DNA from: Planctomycetota bacterium
Lineage (GTDB): Bacteria; Planctomycetota; Phycisphaerae; Phycisphaerales; UBA5793
Assembly: GCA_013112555.1 (NCBI GenBank)
Contig: JABFGK010000001.1
Location: 868,001-932,000, forward strand
Length of the DNA stretch: 64,000 bases
Reading direction: 5' to 3'
Shown: positions 55,952 through 64,000 of the stretch, piece by piece
How positions within the stretch are numbered: the stretch's first letter is position 1
How the letters are laid out: each line of letters begins with the position of its first letter
Position numbers and translations under genes: made by a program
Notes under the pieces: generated by a model
What the model was told of the DNA's origin: nothing
Database searches by the model: none
Seen by the model: the letters and a program-made list of their open reading frames with translations, nothing else

Positions 55952-56485
55952 ATTGATCTCTGAATGCGTGATGCGTCTGCTGTCTGTCTCCGAAAAGTCA
56001 CTTGGCATGGCACCCACCGTCATCCCAGTCGCACTGCCGGCTTGAAACCCATCTTCGTTGCCGATACGCCTTGTGTGGACCGGCTACTGGGATCGAGTTG
56101 AGACGGTGGTCGAATCCTCCAGCCAATACTGTGAGCCGAACGGCTGCGACCTGCCAACCTGATGGTGGAAGTGAAGACGGTGAAAAACGAAAATCACACC
56201 ATCGCACCAGAGACTGGCCGATCGAGCCTGCACAACTTACTAGCGTGAAAAGCAACTGAATCGCGCCACCACTTTTTGGAAATCACTGCAAAAAGAGAAC
56301 TTGTGCCACACCCCGGCACTTGGCGCGCATGTGAAATACAAGCACATGATCATCCATTGCTGAATCGAATGGGCTTGTTCTAAGTAGATTCACGTTTATT
56401 ACAGGCGCGTAAAAGCAGCATGACGTGATACGCGACCGGCTCAGATGGACGCACACACGCTTGAATGCCTGTGTACCAAACCGCC
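55952..56485. other. Intergenic region between the feo operon and the MoxR gene
   Basis: Overlapping short open frames exist on both strands near 56000-56259, but none resembles a family or has a ribosome binding site. A stretch near 56095-56160 was examined for riboswitch character (see the rejected items). Nothing else is supported. Confidence 0.35.
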
Positions 56486-57505
56486 TCAGGCCGCTGAAAT
56501 GGCCCCGACGTCCGTCGGCAGCGTCTCAACCACATTCCGAAGAATGTCGTCCGTCGTGATGCCCTCGGCCTCGGCCTCGAAATTCAACAGACATCGGTGA
56601 CGCATCGCCGGCAGCACCGCCTTCTTGATGTCCTGCACGGCAACGTTGGCCCGGCTGTCCAGCAGAGCCACCACCTTTGCCGACAGGATCAGGGCCTGGG
56701 CAGCACGCGGCGAGGCACCGAACCGCAGATACTGATTCACCAACGGCGTGGCGAACTGCTCATTCGGGTGCGTCGACAGCACACACCGGACGGCGTAATC
56801 CTGCACGTGCGGGGCAACGACCACGCTGCGCACCAACTGCTGGTGCTGCACGATCCGCGGCCCGTCGACGACCGGCTCGATCGTCGGGCTCTCGCTCCGT
56901 GTGGTTCGGTTCAGGATCTCAGCCAGTTCATCCCGCTTCGAATAGCCAACGTTCAGTTTGAACAGAAAACGGTCCAGTTGGGCTTCCGGCAAGGGGTAGG
57001 TCCCCTCCTGCTCGATCGGATTCTGCGTTGCCATCACGAAAAACGGCCGATCCAGCATGTGCGTCTCGCCGCCCACCGTAACCGATCGTTCCTGCATGGC
57101 CTCCAGCAAGGCCGATTGCGTCTTGGGGGTCGCCCGGTTGATTTCGTCTGCGAGCACCATCTGCGCGAAAATCGGGCCCTTCTGGAACTTGAACTCGCGC
57201 CCATGATCTCCTTCGACGACAATTGTCGTGCCCGTCACATCAGCCGGCATGAGGTCCGGGGTGAACTGGATACGCGAAAACTGGAGTTTCAATGCCTCAC
57301 TCAGTGACCGGATCAACAGCGTCTTGCCGAGACCCGGCACACCCTCGAGCAACGCATGCCCCCCCACGAACAGACACGTCAGAACGCCGTTGATGATCTC
57401 CTGATGCCCGACAATCACCTTCTCAACCTGCTGCCGGACCTGGCTGAAATCATCGCGAAACTGAGCGGCATGTGCTTCCAGTTGCTTCGGATCGACTGAC
57501 ATCAT
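56486..57505 (-). CDS. MoxR-family AAA+ ATPase
   Basis: A 339-residue AAA+ ATPase of the MoxR type, chaperone-like proteins that act in maturation of metalloenzymes or surface complexes. The motifs are Walker A GVPGLGKTLLIRSL, Walker B MVLADEINRATPKTQSALLEAMQE, sensor I MATQNPIEQEGTYPLPEAQLDRF, and the C-terminal lid FGASPRAAQALILSAKV. Usually VWA and DUF58 partner genes follow, but here the next gene downstream is on the other strand and unrelated. ATG at 57505 is 9 bases from GGAG; ATG 57511 is 3 and ATG 57502 is 12 bases away. Confidence 0.93.
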   Translation of the reverse strand: MMSVDPKQLEAHAAQFRDDFSQVRQQVEKVIVGHQEIINGVLTCLFVGGHALLEGVPGLGKTLLIRSLSEALKLQFSRIQFTPDLMPADVTGTTIVVEGDHGREFKFQKGPIFAQMVLADEINRATPKTQSALLEAMQERSVTVGGETHMLDRPFFVMATQNPIEQEGTYPLPEAQLDRFLFKLNVGYSKRDELAEILNRTTRSESPTIEPVVDGPRIVQHQQLVRSVVVAPHVQDYAVRCVLSTHPNEQFATPLVNQYLRFGASPRAAQALILSAKVVALLDSRANVAVQDIKKAVLPAMRHRCLLNFEAEAEGITTDDILRNVVETLPTDVGAISAA

Positions 57506-57715
57506 GGGCATCTGCTCCAGTCTTGAGGTACGGTCCCATCACGGGATTGGCTTGCATCCAGCCGACGGATCACCGATATGGAATAACTGGTTCGTGACCG
57601 GCCGGGCAATCTTTCGAGATTTGCTCAACCTGGCTGCCAAACCGGGAAACAATACGACATACGATAGCGATCTTACAGGATACAGGCACGCTGACCACAA
57701 AATGGGAACCCTCGC

Positions 57716-58492
57716 ATGGCGATTGATACGACCATGACCAAACACGTCCAACCAACCACCAAACACGCAGATTCCGACCCCGAGACGCCCCCGCAGCCAC
57801 GCAAGCCGCTTGTGAAACGCCTGTGGTCTGAATGGATCAAACCCCTCGGCACGGTGCTCATTATCATGTGTACCTTCCGCTCCGCAATAGCCGACTGGAA
57901 CGACGTGCCCACCGGGTCCATGAACCCCACCATCCTCGAAGGCGATCGTGTGGCCGTCAACAAACTCTCGTACGGCCTGCGCGTCCCGTTCACCTTCTGG
58001 TGGGTCTGGCAGTGGGACAGCCCCGAACGCGGCGAAGTCGTCATCTGCCACTCGCCGGCCGACGGCAAACGCCTCGTCAAGCGCATCATCGGCGTCCCCG
58101 GCGATGTCATCGAACTCCGGTCGAATCGCCTGCTCGTCAACGGCAAGCCCGCCGACTACGGCCCGCCCGTCCAGGATGATGTCGATCAGATACTTGCCGA
58201 TCGCCAATGCCCCGGCGCGATCTTTGCCTCCGAAGCGATGGACGGTCTGCGACACAGCGTCATGTCGTACCCGAACATCCAGGGTGCGCCGCGCGACTTC
58301 GGCCCCTTTGCGGTGCCGGACGGGCAGTTTTTCATCATGGGTGACAACCGCGATCGCAGCCTGGACAGCCGCTCGTATGGCTGCGTGGACGGTGACAAAA
58401 TCGTCGGGCACGCCTTTGCGATTGCCGGCTCGTTCGATCGGTCAAACTGGTACAAACCCCGCTGGGATCGCTTTGCGCGCAAGTTGAAGTGA
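57716..58492 (+). CDS. lepB: Signal peptidase I
   Basis: Removes signal peptides from exported proteins at the outer face of the inner membrane. The 258-residue protein has one N-terminal membrane segment (IKPLGTVLIIMCTFRSAI). Box B with the nucleophile serine is VPTGSMNPTI, the catalytic lysine lies in KRLVKRIIGVPGDVI, and boxes D/E are VPDGQFFIMGDNRDRSLDSR. Two paralogous insertions common to Gram-negative enzymes are moderate here. ATG at 57716 is used; ATG 57734 is possible, and neither has a strong ribosome binding site. The abundance of signal peptides in the window fits its need, but no linkage is implied. Confidence 0.95.
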   Translation: MAIDTTMTKHVQPTTKHADSDPETPPQPRKPLVKRLWSEWIKPLGTVLIIMCTFRSAIADWNDVPTGSMNPTILEGDRVAVNKLSYGLRVPFTFWWVWQWDSPERGEVVICHSPADGKRLVKRIIGVPGDVIELRSNRLLVNGKPADYGPPVQDDVDQILADRQCPGAIFASEAMDGLRHSVMSYPNIQGAPRDFGPFAVPDGQFFIMGDNRDRSLDSRSYGCVDGDKIVGHAFAIAGSFDRSNWYKPRWDRFARKLK

Positions 58493-58497
58493 TGTTA

Positions 58498-58520
58498 GCC
58501 CCCGGCTATGCCGGGGGGGC
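58498..58520. repeat. GC-rich palindrome, REP-like (copy 2)
   Basis: GCCCCCGGC-TAT-GCCGGGGGGGC, nearly the same as 3920-3941, lies 5 bases after the lepB stop. Two more palindromes follow in the same spacer: CCGGCGGCT-TC-AGCCGCCGG (about 58644-58663) and TCCGCCCGGAGGGCGGA (about 58684-58700). No T-tract follows any of them. Confidence 0.6.
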
Positions 58521-58781
58521 TGCAAGTACCCATGCTCTTACAAGCCGCGCGCGTCAGCAAGCGGGCTCCTCACTCATCATTCATGCGGACCGCCAATCTC
58601 CCGATTGACGCTCTTCTCCGCCCGTCAGGGCGCACGAACGTAGCCGGCGGCTTCAGCCGCCGGTATGAGAGCACCCAGTCTCGCTCCGCCCGGAGGGCGG
58701 ACGAATTGCTACAAAGGACCTGCATCCATAGCGGAACACATTGCATGCTCCCCCGCGCCCAGCTCACCCATTCCGCACAAC

Positions 58782-61700
58782 TCACGCGTACGCGTGCAGC
58801 CCCGGCAGCAGCAGATTCACGCCGAAGTACGTCCAGAGCATGACAAAGAACCCCACCAGGCTCAGCCAGGCTGTCACGAGCCCACGATCACGCACGCCAT
58901 ACCGGACATGAACGACGATCAGATAGATGATCCATGTGATCAGCGCCCACGTCTCTTTCGGGTCAAACGCCCACCAGCGACCCCAACTGTGATCTGCCCA
59001 CCACGCGCCCAACAGAATCCCGATTGCCAGTATCCAGAACGCCAGTTGCAGAATCACCATTTGTGCCTGATCGAGTTCAGTAAACAATCGCCGCATCCGC
59101 TGTTTCGGCGTATTCGAAGTCGAAGCAATCCCCTCAGCCCGTGCGGTCGTTATCTCCCCCTCACCAGCCAGTCCGCCGGCTGCGAACTGCGTGGCCACAG
59201 CGCTCCCGCGCAGGTAGTGAATCACGAGATACAGCGCGCTGACCACAGCCCCCATGGCGATCAACCCATAACTGAACAGCACAATGTTCACATGGTAAAA
59301 TAGAATGTAACTTGTGTTCAGGATCGCTGCCTCGCGCTGGATCTCCTGCCCCGGTATCCCGGTCGTCGTTGCCACCAATAACGTCAGGAATCCAACGGCA
59401 CTTGAAGCAGCCCCGAACACCGGTTGCTTGCGGACACACATGAGAATCGTGCCGCATAACACCGCACCGAGACACAGTCCCATCATGGACTCAAACTGAT
59501 TCTGGATCGGGATCCGCTCGGCCAGCACCCACCGGGCTGCAAACATGGCTGTATGCACCGTCAGCCCGCCGAGTAGCAACGCCGCACCGAGTTTCGTGAG
59601 AACCTTCCATCCCGTCCCGAAGGCGACCAGCAACGCGAGCAGTGACAGGAAGTACATCGTGTAACCGGCGATGAACTTCCCCTGCCCGTTATACAACCCT
59701 TCGAGTGTCGTGCGCCAGGCCGGCGGATACGCTGCCGAATCATCAAAGTTTCGCAGCGTGTTGGCCAACTCGAGTACCAGTGCATTGACTCGGGCCGCAT
59801 CCCGTGCACGCCAGGAGATGCCCAGATCAGCAAACATCCGTGAAATCCCGACATGCGTCGATACGTGTTGCCAGTCGTCAGCGCCTGCCTCCGGCGGGAT
59901 CAGATCAAGAAACGTATACCCGGCCGTCAGCATCCCGGCTGAAATGTCCAACTGCTGCAAGCCCCTGGCATAGGTCAGGTCCGGCCGGTAAACCTCCTGC
60001 ACCAGCGGTTGTTGACTTTGGTACATCCCGTATGAAATCCGCGTGAGCTTCATCCACCGCTCACGAGCCCGCGCATCCTCGGGAAACTCAGCCTGCAGCA
60101 ACCCTTTTCGAAGTGCCAGGTACTCAACATGAAGCACCGGCTTGTCCCAGTAGTACGGGAAGTCGGCCATCATGTCGAGCATCGTAAACAGGGGATCGTA
60201 ATGCAGTTTGTCCGGGGCACCGCCGTCAGCGTCAGGGACAATGTCAATATAACTCCCGCGGCCGGTGATCGTATGGACCATGTCCCGAGCCATCGTATCG
60301 AGAATCCCCACCCGACTGTTATACATCACCGCCAGCGTGCGCAACGGTTCGAGATCAACCTGGCCGGCAAACTCGTGCTTGATCATCGGATCAACACGGC
60401 CGTCCAACGTCATGTTTGGCGTGGCCAGCGGATTCATGATCCGGTTGGTCATATGCCCGGCAATCTGCTCGTGCGGGTGCTCGTTCCCAACCGGGGCCTG
60501 CATCTGTGCGGAGGCAGTAGGGGATGTAATAGCGCCTGCCAGCGCCGACAGAACGACGCACAATAGAACGACAGCGCGCGTGGTGACAGAGCCTGAGGCA
60601 GCAGGCTGTACCTTCTTGTGAGGGGAGCCGTTGCTCGCCCGTGGCTCGGCCGCCTCAGGCGTGCTGCTGACGTCGATCACGTTCCTGTTCGTGTGTATTG
60701 TTGGTGATGCACTCATTGGTGTTTGACTTGCCTGTCCTGTCTGCCGTGCCCGCGATCGCTGCCGTCTGCGGATCATGGCAGGCTTAATGTAGAATGCCCA
60801 GGGCGTTCCCAATGCCATCAGAATCCCGCCCAACGCAATGAGATAGATGCCGGGGTTGTTTCCCACGCCCAGAATCGTGAACGATTGCGAGTCCGGATCC
60901 CACCCTGCCTGGCTGAACTTGTATTGATCCGGCGCCACCAGATTCCGCACATACCCTGCCAGGTTCGATACAAACGCCCGATCTGGATCCCAGGTAAACG
61001 GAACGCGATAGATGTACGGCCGATTGAGCTGCGTGATGTGGGCCGTGCCGGTCGGATCATCCGCCGAGTGAACCCGCAACGTTGAAACATAGTCTCGCGG
61101 TGTGTCCGTCCCCGGATACGGGACCATTTCGAAATCCTCAAACGATATGCGAATGCCCGGCAAGGCACGCTGGCTCCGCCCGAAGCACATTTCCAGTTCC
61201 CCGTGTCCCGGGATGGCAATCGGCACAAAGGATGCGTTCAGGCTCGGGTCCGGGTATCGCTCAAACGGCAACCACTGCCGCTGCGCCCACAGATCACCGC
61301 CCGGCTTACGTGCCGTGATCTCAATATTCAAGAATCCGTGGGCATACGTGCCCCGAGCATCTTTCTTTTGCTGCTTCCGCGGGACGGCCATGACGGTCCG
61401 GCCCGTCGTCGTCCGCTGCCATGGGTCGGCTATCTTGATCGCGATCGGCGTCCCGTCATACTCGCCCAGGGGGATCGGCTCCAACAAAGGGACTGAATCC
61501 AGTTCGGTCAACCGGCCGTCCCGCTCCCGCACGAGGACCTGGTACGCCGCAACCGTCGGGTCCGGCTGGCACACGAACACGTGCGTCCTGGTCGCATCAA
61601 TATAGGTCAGATCAATCACCGGATCAGGAGCCGTCCGCTTCGGTGGCGAGCCCTCCGGTACATCGAAACTGAAGTCCTGTGTTAACTCCGGGTACCGGAA

Positions 61701-63104
61701 CATCAGATGGCGGTTAAACGTCTGCCCCTCAGGACCAGTTACCTGGACCATCAACCTCGAACTGGCTGCCCCGCGATACCCGGGCGTGATGATGGCCAAC
61801 CCCTCATGGGCTGCCTGATACGTCACAGGCTGAATCGTCCATCCCGTCTCGCCCAATGGAATCGGCTCGTTCTCCCCCTGGTCCAGATGTACCGCGATTG
61901 CCTGCTCATACCCCGACTGTGGGATCCGAGCGATGATCAGATGCGGGGCCGGCTCAGGAAACTCATACGTCAGATCGTCCATACGGCGCCGACTCGGTCC
62001 TGGCACATGCTGAACCGTCAGCACATCATGCATCGTCCCGGCCGAGGGCGACAGCCCACGCAACCGCTGACGCCAGACCGGGGTCTCGTGCTGATCCATG
62101 TCCACCAGCACCTGTAACTCAAATGACGGGTCGATCATGTTCCCGCCGTCGGCCAACTGGGCCCGGGCCTCGCCATATGGGATCACACCCACGACATTTA
62201 CTTCAATGTCCGGCCCGAACTGCTGCTGAAACAACTCCTGCGAGTGCAGCGGGAGACTCGGGGCGTGCTCCGTACCGGCCGGGGCATCGTTGTATCTCGG
62301 CAACCGAGGCAGGCGAACCTCAACACCGCGCGATGTGGTTGCATCACGGATATACACCGATGTCCTGATCTGATCAAAGAACCGGTCCAGTGCCACCCCG
62401 TTGCGCAGCAAGACCATGTCGCCTTCCACTTTGGCCCGGCCGTACAGCATGCTGCCCAATGCGAGGATGATGATCCCCGTATGAACCGTCAGTACGCCGA
62501 TATTCGGGACCGAGAACTCCACCCGCCGAATTGTCGCGACGACGAGATTCATCACAAAGAACAACAATGCATACCGAAACGGCCACCACGAGTAGAACTC
62601 GATCTCCGTCATCTCCATGGCCGGCAACTGCCGCAGCAGTGTGCCCTTGTGCTGTTCGGCTTGCTCGGCAAAGAACCGGAAGCCGGAGACCGGCTCACCC
62701 GGGTGATACACGACCGCCGGCCCGACAACCCACCACCAGATACCCAACCCCAGCCCCAGCCCGACGGCGAGTCCTGCAAACCGGATGAGAAACGCGCCAC
62801 GCAGCCGGCTGTCATCAGCGTCGGTGCTGGCCCGGGACCCTACACCCCGCATCAGCAGCAGCATGATGGCCACACACCCACCGGTGCACAGCAAGAAACA
62901 GGCTGCGTAGAAAAGGTAGGTCGGGATCAATGCCAGCAGCCCGATCGGCACACTTGCCAACCCACCGTACGACGCGATCAGGACGAGCAGACACACGGCC
63001 AGACTGATCGAACTGAACGCAGTCAACAGCCATCTGACCGGTGCCAATGGCCCTGTCAGATGAGCGCGGTCCCACTTCTGAGCCTGCTTCCACTTTGCAC
63101 TCAT
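58782..63104 (-). CDS. ccsBA: Cytochrome c assembly protein, CcsB (ResB)-CcsA fusion
   Basis: A 1,440-residue membrane protein for system II haem delivery and attachment to c-type cytochromes. The N-terminal half is ResB-like: membrane segments at about 25-190 and near 785-805, enclosing a large extracytoplasmic domain. A linker region follows that contains a second signal-like helix (about 860-880) and a 250-residue soluble domain. The last 330 residues are CcsA-like with many helices and the haem-handling WWD motif, GAWWADHSWGRWWAFDPKETW, closing with VRYGVRDRG. CcsB-CcsA fusions are known in epsilonproteobacteria and Bacteroidetes. Residues about 900-1,150 lack a family I recognise. ATG at 63104 is the start. 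Confidence 0.9.
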   Translation of the reverse strand: MSAKWKQAQKWDRAHLTGPLAPVRWLLTAFSSISLAVCLLVLIASYGGLASVPIGLLALIPTYLFYAACFLLCTGGCVAIMLLLMRGVGSRASTDADDSRLRGAFLIRFAGLAVGLGLGLGIWWWVVGPAVVYHPGEPVSGFRFFAEQAEQHKGTLLRQLPAMEMTEIEFYSWWPFRYALLFFVMNLVVATIRRVEFSVPNIGVLTVHTGIIILALGSMLYGRAKVEGDMVLLRNGVALDRFFDQIRTSVYIRDATTSRGVEVRLPRLPRYNDAPAGTEHAPSLPLHSQELFQQQFGPDIEVNVVGVIPYGEARAQLADGGNMIDPSFELQVLVDMDQHETPVWRQRLRGLSPSAGTMHDVLTVQHVPGPSRRRMDDLTYEFPEPAPHLIIARIPQSGYEQAIAVHLDQGENEPIPLGETGWTIQPVTYQAAHEGLAIITPGYRGAASSRLMVQVTGPEGQTFNRHLMFRYPELTQDFSFDVPEGSPPKRTAPDPVIDLTYIDATRTHVFVCQPDPTVAAYQVLVRERDGRLTELDSVPLLEPIPLGEYDGTPIAIKIADPWQRTTTGRTVMAVPRKQQKKDARGTYAHGFLNIEITARKPGGDLWAQRQWLPFERYPDPSLNASFVPIAIPGHGELEMCFGRSQRALPGIRISFEDFEMVPYPGTDTPRDYVSTLRVHSADDPTGTAHITQLNRPYIYRVPFTWDPDRAFVSNLAGYVRNLVAPDQYKFSQAGWDPDSQSFTILGVGNNPGIYLIALGGILMALGTPWAFYIKPAMIRRRQRSRARQTGQASQTPMSASPTIHTNRNVIDVSSTPEAAEPRASNGSPHKKVQPAASGSVTTRAVVLLCVVLSALAGAITSPTASAQMQAPVGNEHPHEQIAGHMTNRIMNPLATPNMTLDGRVDPMIKHEFAGQVDLEPLRTLAVMYNSRVGILDTMARDMVHTITGRGSYIDIVPDADGGAPDKLHYDPLFTMLDMMADFPYYWDKPVLHVEYLALRKGLLQAEFPEDARARERWMKLTRISYGMYQSQQPLVQEVYRPDLTYARGLQQLDISAGMLTAGYTFLDLIPPEAGADDWQHVSTHVGISRMFADLGISWRARDAARVNALVLELANTLRNFDDSAAYPPAWRTTLEGLYNGQGKFIAGYTMYFLSLLALLVAFGTGWKVLTKLGAALLLGGLTVHTAMFAARWVLAERIPIQNQFESMMGLCLGAVLCGTILMCVRKQPVFGAASSAVGFLTLLVATTTGIPGQEIQREAAILNTSYILFYHVNIVLFSYGLIAMGAVVSALYLVIHYLRGSAVATQFAAGGLAGEGEITTARAEGIASTSNTPKQRMRRLFTELDQAQMVILQLAFWILAIGILLGAWWADHSWGRWWAFDPKETWALITWIIYLIVVHVRYGVRDRGLVTAWLSLVGFFVMLWTYFGVNLLLPGLHAYA

Positions 63105-63252
63105 GTACTTGGATTCCGGAAGGTTATCGCTCGTCCCTCACCTGCCTCGGGACGCTGGATGGCATACCTGACGATCTATCGTCACGCAATCGTACCACGG
63201 GCCATCTCTAAAACCATAAAACTTCCGGTAAATGGGTATTTTGCTGGGCCGG

Positions 63253-64000
63253 TCAACTCGACGCAATGCAGAAAGCCGTCAGGTCGTCAGCCTGGTTCAG
63301 CGAGCCTGCCTGTTCGTCCAGCGAATCGGCCAGATGCTCGAGTGCCATCTTCAGCGGCGTGTCCGGGTGGAACAGCGTGCTGAAGCGACTCAGGTATCGG
63401 GTCGACGGCGATCGCACTTCCGGGATACAGCCCTCGGCGACCGCTTCCGGGAAGGCCATCTCAAACCCGTCCGTGTAGACGAGCAACCGCTCACGGTCCT
63501 TCAACTCGACAGAGACCTCCGGATACGTCTCGTCCGGGAACACACCGAGCAATCCCCCGGTCGTCTCAATCGCCCGAACCGAACCGTCAGGGTGCAGCAC
63601 CACAGGCGGCGGATGGCCGGCCCCTGCCAGCCGAACCACATGTGTATCCGTGTCGATCACACCGCAGATGGCCGTCGCAAACCGGCCGTCAAACTCGCGG
63701 TGCATGGCGAGGTCGGAGTTTAACCGTTCCAGGATCTTGCCCGGCTCAAACTGGTTCCGATCAAGCGCTGACTTGAGACACCGGCTGATGTCGATCGTCA
63801 TCAACGCTGCCGGGACGCCGTGCCCCACCGCATCGGCCACGATGAACCCGAGCCGATGATCGTCCAGTGCAAAGGCATCGTAAATGTCGCCGCTCACGGT
63901 ACTGCACGGGCGGAACAGCACTCCCATCCGAACATCATCGAGTTCCGGCAGAGAAGCCGGTAGCAACTGACGCTGGATCATGGCTGCAATCTGCAGTTCC
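63253..64000 (-). CDS. SpoIIE/RsbU-type PP2C phosphatase, 5' end outside the window
   Basis: The C-terminal 248 residues of a serine/threonine phosphatase that probably acts in a partner-switching or two-component circuit. Seen are QRQLLPASLPELDDVRMGVLFRPCSTVSGDIYD (with the metal-binding Asp of SGDIYD), GFIVADAVGHGVPAALM, TAICGVIDTD, AGAGHPPPVVL, LLVYTDGFEMAF and the closing DDLTAFCI. The frame continues to the last base of the window, so an N-terminal sensor domain (GAF, PAS, HAMP or receiver) is likely but unseen. The stop lies at 63253-63255. Confidence 0.92.
   Translation of the reverse strand, partial: ELQIAAMIQRQLLPASLPELDDVRMGVLFRPCSTVSGDIYDAFALDDHRLGFIVADAVGHGVPAALMTIDISRCLKSALDRNQFEPGKILERLNSDLAMHREFDGRFATAICGVIDTDTHVVRLAGAGHPPPVVLHPDGSVRAIETTGGLLGVFPDETYPEVSVELKDRERLLVYTDGFEMAFPEAVAEGCIPEVRSPSTRYLSRFSTLFHPDTPLKMALEHLADSLDEQAGSLNQADDLTAFCIASS

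Noticed and set aside
56060..56170. Possible cobalamin riboswitch (GGTG..GAATCC..ACTGTGAG..GACCTGCC)
   Set aside because: Several short blocks resemble the consensus, but the CCCGC block is missing, the spacing is off, and no plus-strand gene follows within 1.5 kb. Running the cobalamin covariance model would decide; a score above its threshold would revive the idea.
58782..63383. Various plus-strand frames opposite ccsBA, including one of 379 codons
   Set aside because: High GC makes antisense frames long here; none shows family motifs or ribosome binding sites.

Overview
The window reads as chromosomal DNA of a planctomycete, most likely of the Phycisphaerae type. This is an inference from gene content, not from a marker gene. 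The DNA is GC-rich and many genes lack a clear Shine-Dalgarno site. Typical secreted planctomycete proteins are present (a TIGR03790-like protein, HAF-repeat and FG-GAP proteins). There are also several small membrane proteins with a CxxC-x(n)-CPECG zinc ribbon, a futalosine-type UbiA prenyltransferase and a CcsB-CcsA fusion. The tRNA and the tmRNA do not encode CCA.

Layout. 1-1517: an IS5-family insertion sequence with inverted ends and a 6-bp flanking direct repeat, followed by tRNA-Met. 1.9-7.5 kb: CTP synthase (minus), anthranilate synthase I (plus), a secreted SGNH hydrolase and a YebC/PmpR protein. 7.7-11.6 kb: a giant TPR lipoprotein split by a frameshift in a run of ten C. 11.8-17.9 kb: the translation/transcription operon nusA-infB-rbfA, followed by an endonuclease III-like protein that lacks the catalytic lysine. 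18.5-22.5 kb: YihY/BrkB membrane protein, UbiA/MqnP and a redoxin-fold protein without cysteines. 22.9-31 kb: TIGR03790-like protein, corA-rsmA, murJ-SDR and ispD. 31-31.8 kb: a 67-bp repeat array and the tmRNA gene. 32-34.4 kb: GNAT, cysteine dioxygenase and a YeiH-type exporter. 34.5-39.5 kb: two zinc-ribbon membrane proteins and two secreted repeat proteins. 40-46 kb: sulfotransferase, rpsO-pnp and hutU. 45.9-47.6 kb: an intergenic zone rich in palindromic repeats surrounding a third zinc-ribbon membrane protein. 47.6-52.7 kb: a large acidic S9 peptidase, purE, a small CxxC protein and a frameshifted fourth zinc-ribbon membrane protein. 53-55.8 kb: feoA-feoB plus a small Feo-associated membrane protein, for ferrous iron uptake. 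56.5-64 kb: MoxR ATPase, signal peptidase I, the CcsBA cytochrome c assembly fusion and a SpoIIE-type phosphatase cut by the window edge.

Most genes are housekeeping. The accessory interest lies in four places: (i) four apparent frameshifts (TPR lipoprotein, murJ N-terminus, feoA, zinc-ribbon protein), which are either assembly indels or real; (ii) a C-terminal beta-domain shared by three otherwise unrelated secreted proteins; (iii) the zinc-ribbon membrane protein family; and (iv) palindromic and tandem intergenic repeats, including microsatellites on both sides of feoA. I did not find a CRISPR array, a prophage, a defence island or a biosynthetic cluster.
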